Made by a program: the position numbers and the translations under genes
NCBI GenBank assembly: GCA_017998575.1
Contig: JAGOCV010000119.1
Span: forward strand, 1 to 11,057
DNA: 11,057 nt
Reading direction: 5' to 3'
Origin: Burkholderiaceae bacterium
Lineage (GTDB): Bacteria > Pseudomonadota > Gammaproteobacteria > Burkholderiales > Burkholderiaceae
Part shown: positions 8,214-11,057 of the stretch, in pieces
How the letters are laid out: each line of letters opens with the position of its first letter
How positions within the stretch are numbered: position 1 is the first letter of the stretch
The notes under the pieces: generated by a model
Seen by the model: the letters and a program-made list of their open reading frames with translations, nothing else
What the model was told of the DNA's origin: nothing
Database searches by the model: none

Positions 8214-9239
8214 ATGTTCGAAACCTCCATCGCCGGCAGCCTGCCCAAACCCGCCTGGCTGGCCGAGACGCACAAGCTCTGGCCCCAGTGGCGAGCCGAG
8301 GGCGATGCACTGGCCCAGGCAAAGGCCGATGCGACGCTCTTGTGGATCAAGGCGCAGGAAGATGCCGGACTGGACATCGTGTGCGACGGCGAGCAATCGC
8401 GGCAGCACTTCGTGCACGGCTTCCTGGAGCAGGTCGAGGGCATCGATTTCGACAACAAGGTGAAGATGGGCATCCGCGACAACCGCTATGACGCGATGGT
8501 GCCGCAGGTGGTGTCGGCCCTGCGCCTGAAGGGCCGCGTGCATGCCTTCGAAGCGCAGCTGGCGCGCGCGCACACGAAGAAGAAGCTCAAGTTCACGCTG
8601 CCCGGCCCGATGACCATCGTCGACACCGTGGCCGACCGCTTCTATGGCGACCGGATCGCGATGGCCTTCGCCTTCGCCGAATTGCTGAACCAGGAGGCGC
8701 TCGCCCTGCAGGCCGATGGCGTGGACATCATCCAGTTCGACGAGCCTGCCTTCAATGTCTACATGAAGGACGCGGCCGACTGGGGCGTGCGCGCACTCGA
8801 GCGCGCGGCCGAGGGACTGACCTGCACGACCGCCGTGCACATCTGCTACGGCTACGGCATCAAGGCGAACACCGACTGGAAGAGCACCCTGGGTGACGAG
8901 TGGCGCCAGTACGAGGCGGTGTTCCCCGCGCTGGCCGCAAGCCGCATCGGCCAGGTGAGCCTGGAATGCATCCATTCCCATGTACCGCCCCACCTGATGG
9001 GCCTGCTGGCCGGCAAGGACGTGCTGGTCGGCGTGATCGACGTGGCCAGCGACGTGGTGGAGACGCCTGAAGAAGTGGCCGACACCATCGCCCGCGCGCT
9101 GGCATTCGTGCCGCAGGAGCGCCTGTTCCCCTGCACGAACTGCGGCATGGCGCCCATGGGCCGGGACGTGGCGTGGCGCAAGCTGGAAGCCCTGGCCGAA
9201 GGCGCGCGGCTCGCCCGCGAGCGGCTGGCGACGGCCTGA
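8214..9239 (+). CDS. mesD: MesD-type core methionine synthase (folate-independent)
   Basis: A 341-residue protein matching only the C-terminal catalytic barrel of MetE; the N-terminal folate-binding half of full MetE (about 750 residues in total) is absent. Expected zinc ligands are H209 and C211 (AVHICYG), E251 (SLECIHSH) and C310 (CTNCGMAP). The homocysteine-site motif is IQFDEPAF (173-180), and SIAGSLPKP (5-13) matches the start of the family. It should methylate homocysteine to methionine. With DUF1852 directly upstream this fits the MesD family of aerobic bacteria. The start MFETSIAG is preferred over an in-frame ATG 42 bases upstream because it begins where family similarity begins and GGAAAGAGA lies about 10 bases before it. 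The gene would give methionine synthesis independent of folate and B12 when oxygen is present. Confidence 0.92.
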   Translation: MFETSIAGSLPKPAWLAETHKLWPQWRAEGDALAQAKADATLLWIKAQEDAGLDIVCDGEQSRQHFVHGFLEQVEGIDFDNKVKMGIRDNRYDAMVPQVVSALRLKGRVHAFEAQLARAHTKKKLKFTLPGPMTIVDTVADRFYGDRIAMAFAFAELLNQEALALQADGVDIIQFDEPAFNVYMKDAADWGVRALERAAEGLTCTTAVHICYGYGIKANTDWKSTLGDEWRQYEAVFPALAASRIGQVSLECIHSHVPPHLMGLLAGKDVLVGVIDVASDVVETPEEVADTIARALAFVPQERLFPCTNCGMAPMGRDVAWRKLEALAEGARLARERLATA

Positions 9240-9243
9240 GGCG

Positions 9244-9278
9244 CCGGCATCAGCGTGACCTGATGGGGTCAATGCCGG
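9244..9278. terminator. Candidate hairpin between convergent genes
   Basis: Nested inverted repeats lie in the 43-base gap between the convergent mesD and monooxygenase genes. The outer stem is CCGGCAT (9244-9250) with ATGCCGG (9272-9278). The inner stem is TGACC (9256-9260) with GGTCA (9267-9271), and the left side carries a 5-base bulge. It could fold on either strand, but neither side has a T-tract, so termination is plausible rather than shown. Confidence 0.5.
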
Positions 9279-9282
9279 GTTG

Positions 9283-9585
9283 TCATGCAGGCAGTTTGGC
9301 AGCAAGCAGTTCGACCTTCTCGATATTGGGCGGAGAACTGAGCAAGGTCGCAGCGTTGGCCATCAAGGCCGCGGCGATCTGGCCGTTCAGATGTGCTTGG
9401 CGACCTGCCTCATCGGCAAAGGCATCGAACACACCGAATGTCGAAGGGCCAAACTTCAATGCGAACCACGCAGTGGTGCCGGACTCGGCGTTGGCGAGTT
9501 GCAGTGCGCTGGCCAGGAAGTGGGCAAGCGCATCCTCCTGGCCGGGTTTGGCTTCGAGGCGAACAAACAGGGCGAGCTTGGTCAT
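9283..9585 (-). CDS. Antibiotic biosynthesis monooxygenase (ABM) domain protein, putative quinol monooxygenase
   Basis: A 100-residue protein with the dimeric alpha+beta barrel pattern of the ABM family: a first strand LALFVRLEAKPGQEDAL (4-20), an amphipathic helix (AHFLASALQLANAE), strands TTAWFALKFGPSTFGVFDAF (37-56), a helix with a conserved His, H65 (GRQAHLNG), and the last strand IEKVELLAAKLP. Relatives include cofactor-free quinol monooxygenases such as YgiN and many stress-induced proteins of unknown substrate. Length is full for the family. AAGGA lies about 9 bases before the ATG. The gene diverges from the GlxA-type regulator at 9700-10662 and is its likely target. Confidence 0.88.
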   Translation of the reverse strand: MTKLALFVRLEAKPGQEDALAHFLASALQLANAESGTTAWFALKFGPSTFGVFDAFADEAGRQAHLNGQIAAALMANAATLLSSPPNIEKVELLAAKLPA

Positions 9586-9664
9586 ACTGTAATCCTTTGG
9601 GTAAATGGGTTAGGTGAAGGGATCGAAGAGCCTGCAGTCTAAGTCTTCATGACAGCCATCTCTA

Positions 9665-9692
9665 TTGGCAATAATGACAACATTGATATGAT
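9665..9692 (+). promoter_or_regulatory. Candidate sigma-70 promoter of the GlxA-type regulator
   Basis: TTGGCA (9665-9670) and TATGAT (9687-9692) have a 16-base spacer and are close to the -35 and -10 consensus. The local DNA is AT-rich in a GC-rich genome. The predicted transcription start, about 7 bases after the -10, falls at or next to the ATG at 9700, which would make a leaderless message. Confidence 0.5.
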
Positions 9693-9700
9693 TGTTGCCA
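9666..9700. promoter_or_regulatory. Inverted repeat, candidate operator of the divergent pair
   Basis: TGGCAATAAT (9666-9675) and ATTGTTGCCA (9691-9700) are complementary at 9 of 10 positions, separated by 15 bases. A smaller inner pair is CAACA (9679-9683) with TGTTG (9694-9698). The repeat overlaps the candidate promoter and ends on the A of the likely start codon, so a bound regulator would block transcription of the GlxA-type gene and might act on the monooxygenase gene on the other side. Confidence 0.55.
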
Positions 9701-10662
9701 TGAAACTCCACATCCTTGTTTGTGATGGCGTGTTTGATCTGGGGCTTGCGGCGCTCACTGACACAGTGGGCTTGGCCAATGCGATGTCGGGCTCGCTGCC
9801 ACAGGCTCCCGCGCACATAGAGCTCACGCTGGTGGGCATGCGGCGTCGCATCCGAACTGCGCAAGGCTTGACGGTCCCCGTGGTCACTGCGCGTGGTGTG
9901 CCCGAACCTGACGTCGTGCTCGTGCCCGCGTTTGGCGACAAGATGCCTGACACACTTTCGGCTCGGCTCACACGGCCCGATTTGCCCGATGCGATCGCGG
10001 CGCTACAGCAGTGGTCCACCGCTGGCGCGCACCTTGGTGCCGCCTGCTCCGGTAGTTTCTTGCTTGCAGAGAGTGGCCTGCTTGATGGGCATCGTGCGAC
10101 GACGTCATGGTGGCTGGGGCCGATGTTTCGGCAGCGCTATCCGAACGTCACGCTGGACGAGTCACGCATGATCGTGAACTCGACACGCTTCACCACCGCG
10201 GGTGCCGCTTTGGCCCACGTCGACTTGGCCTTGCGCATCATCCGAGGGCGCAGTCCGGCGCTGGCGGCCCTGGTGGCACGCTATCTGCTGGTCGAGACAC
10301 GCAGTTCGCAAGCCGAGTTCGTGATTCCCGACCACCTTGCGCATGCCGACCCGATGGTCGAGCGCTTCGAGTGCTGGGCCAGACGTCGGCTCGCGCAGGG
10401 GTTCTCGCTGGCCGAGGCGGCCAGCGCCGCGGGCACAAGCGAGCGCACCTTGGCGCGGCGGCTGCAAAGCGTTTTGGGCAAGACACCACTGTCGTATTTC
10501 CAGGACCTGCGCGTGGAGCATGCCGTCCATCTCTTGCGCACGGGAAACGCGAGCGTCGACCAAGTCGCCGCACAGGTCGGGTACTCGGATGGGGTGACAC
10601 TGCGGGCCCTGCTGCGCCGCAAGCTGGGCCGGGGTGTCAGGGAGTTGCGACGCGGTGGATGA
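9700..10662 (+). CDS. GlxA-family AraC-type transcriptional regulator with DJ-1/PfpI-like domain
   Basis: A 320-residue regulator. Residues 1-185 form a DJ-1/PfpI-like domain: [21 protein letters not shown] at the start, [10 protein letters not shown] (71-80), then the nucleophile-elbow region [17 protein letters not shown] with C116, and [19 protein letters not shown]. The C-terminal AraC domain has two helix-turn-helix motifs, about 236-257 ([20 protein letters not shown]) and 286-308 ([20 protein letters not shown]). This GlxA-like architecture usually senses small metabolites. MKLHILV is chosen as the start because the domain begins there; an in-frame ATG at 9649 would add 17 residues not typical of the family and would place the likely promoter and operator inside the gene. 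It diverges from the ABM gene, a probable target. Confidence 0.92.
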   Translation: MKLHILVCDGVFDLGLAALTDTVGLANAMSGSLPQAPAHIELTLVGMRRRIRTAQGLTVPVVTARGVPEPDVVLVPAFGDKMPDTLSARLTRPDLPDAIAALQQWSTAGAHLGAACSGSFLLAESGLLDGHRATTSWWLGPMFRQRYPNVTLDESRMIVNSTRFTTAGAALAHVDLALRIIRGRSPALAALVARYLLVETRSSQAEFVIPDHLAHADPMVERFECWARRRLAQGFSLAEAASAAGTSERTLARRLQSVLGKTPLSYFQDLRVEHAVHLLRTGNASVDQVAAQVGYSDGVTLRALLRRKLGRGVRELRRGG

Positions 10663-10727
10663 CCACAGGCGTTTGGTGTATGTACGGCTGGAGACCGCCG
10701 GGAAACTGACGCAGGCCAAACGGCGCT
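10663..10727. other. Unassigned stretch after the regulator gene
   Basis: Sixty-five bases between the regulator stop and the transposase remnant. Translations in all frames give nothing I recognise with confidence, and there is no clear terminator. It probably contains one breakpoint of the IS256 remnant. Confidence 0.3.
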
Positions 10728-10950
10728 CATCGGCCACAGCATCGGTCACCGAGGAAATCAGACTGGGTGAGACTTCGGCGCCGTACATCTCTTCGAGGTG
10801 GGCCAGTATCTCGCGCACCGTCATGCCACGGGCGTACAGCGAGATGATTTTGTCGTCGAAGCCGGCCCATCGGGTCTGGTGCTTGGGGATGAGTTGGGCT
10901 CGAAGCTGCCATGGCGGTCGCGGGGGACTTCAATGGGCAGTTCGCCGAGG
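10728..10950 (-). pseudogene. IS256-family transposase remnant (truncated and frameshifted)
   Basis: The minus strand encodes an internal piece of an IS256-family (mutator-type) transposase. It reads [17 protein letters not shown] in one frame, then after a shift [40 protein letters not shown] and [13 protein letters not shown]. The two frames join at the GGG at 10896-10898 (plus strand); adding one base there restores the family-typical FEPQLIPKH. The N-terminal part, most of the C-terminal part and the DDE catalytic residues outside this piece are missing. At the 5' side similarity stops near 10945-10950, next to the start of the IS3-type element. At the 3' side it stops near 10735. This is a dead relic. 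Confidence 0.85.
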
Positions 10951-10951
10951 T

Positions 10952-11057
10952 TGACCTGCCCCCTTCCAGCCGTACCAGCGTAATGGCAGGGAAGTCCGTC
11001 AACTTGGAGAATGACGGACATGAGAAAGAGCAGATTTACCGAGGAGCAGATCATCGG
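10952..11057 (+). mobile_element. IS3-family insertion sequence, left end (partial)
   Basis: The element is recognised from its orfA start at 11020. TGACCTGCCCCC at 10952-10963 resembles, from memory, the terminal inverted repeat of some IS3-family elements, and it lies exactly where the IS256 similarity stops. The element continues past the right edge, so the other end and any target duplication cannot be seen. The exact boundary is inferred. Confidence 0.6.
11020..11057 (+). CDS. IS3-family transposase OrfA (partial, N-terminus only)
   Basis: The last 38 bases of the window encode MRKSRFTEEQIIG, the characteristic start of IS3-family OrfA proteins (IS51/IS407-like group), which carry an N-terminal helix-turn-helix and together with OrfB form the transposase. 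GGAGA lies 9 bases before the ATG. An in-frame ATG at 11011 would add MTD but has poorer spacing. The reading frame is intact as far as it can be seen. Confidence 0.85.
   Translation, partial: MRKSRFTEEQII

Noticed and set aside
7782..9305. Minus-strand open frame of 507 codons opposite mesX-mesD
   Set aside because: It spans the mesX-mesD junction and both genes' conserved motifs lie on the plus strand; the composition is that of an antisense frame.
10634..10954. Plus-strand open frame of 106 codons after the regulator
   Set aside because: It overlaps the regulator end and the antisense of the IS256 transposase remnant; the minus-strand match explains the sequence.

Overview
The window looks like chromosomal DNA of a GC-rich betaproteobacterium of the Burkholderiales, most likely Comamonadaceae (Variovorax or Acidovorax type). 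This rests on codon use, protein family variants and an intergenic hairpin of a kind I recall from that family; it is inferred from the sequence alone. There are ten complete protein genes, two genes cut by the window edges, and insertion-sequence debris at the right end. I saw no tRNA, rRNA or CRISPR array.

Left half (1-5083, all minus strand): one apparent operon. In transcription order it holds an NMT1/ThiY-type periplasmic binding protein, an adenosine/adenine deaminase-family enzyme with adenine-deaminase-like motifs, an ABC ATPase, an ABC permease (ATGA overlap with the ATPase), an isopenicillin-N-synthase-like 2-oxoglutarate/Fe(II) oxygenase, and the start of a second, paralogous binding protein that runs off the left edge. 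The simplest reading is import of a purine-like base followed by oxidation and deamination. The substrate is not shown by the sequence. A GC-rich double hairpin lies between the first two genes.

Middle (5084-6010): a 312-base upstream region of the operon, then a secreted single-domain fasciclin (FAS1) protein on the minus strand with a textbook intrinsic terminator.

Methionine block (6117-9239): a MetR-like LysR regulator (minus) diverges from a DUF1852 gene and a short methionine synthase lacking the folate-binding half. The pair matches MesX/MesD, the oxygen-requiring, folate- and cobalamin-independent methionine synthase system of aerobic bacteria. The 75-base divergent region holds two candidate MetR operators.

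Right end (9283-11057): a small antibiotic-biosynthesis-monooxygenase-like protein (minus) diverges from a GlxA-family AraC regulator (plus). An AT-rich inverted repeat overlaps the regulator's likely start codon. After the regulator come a truncated, frameshifted IS256-family transposase remnant and the left end of an IS3-family element that continues past the window, apparently one element inserted in another.
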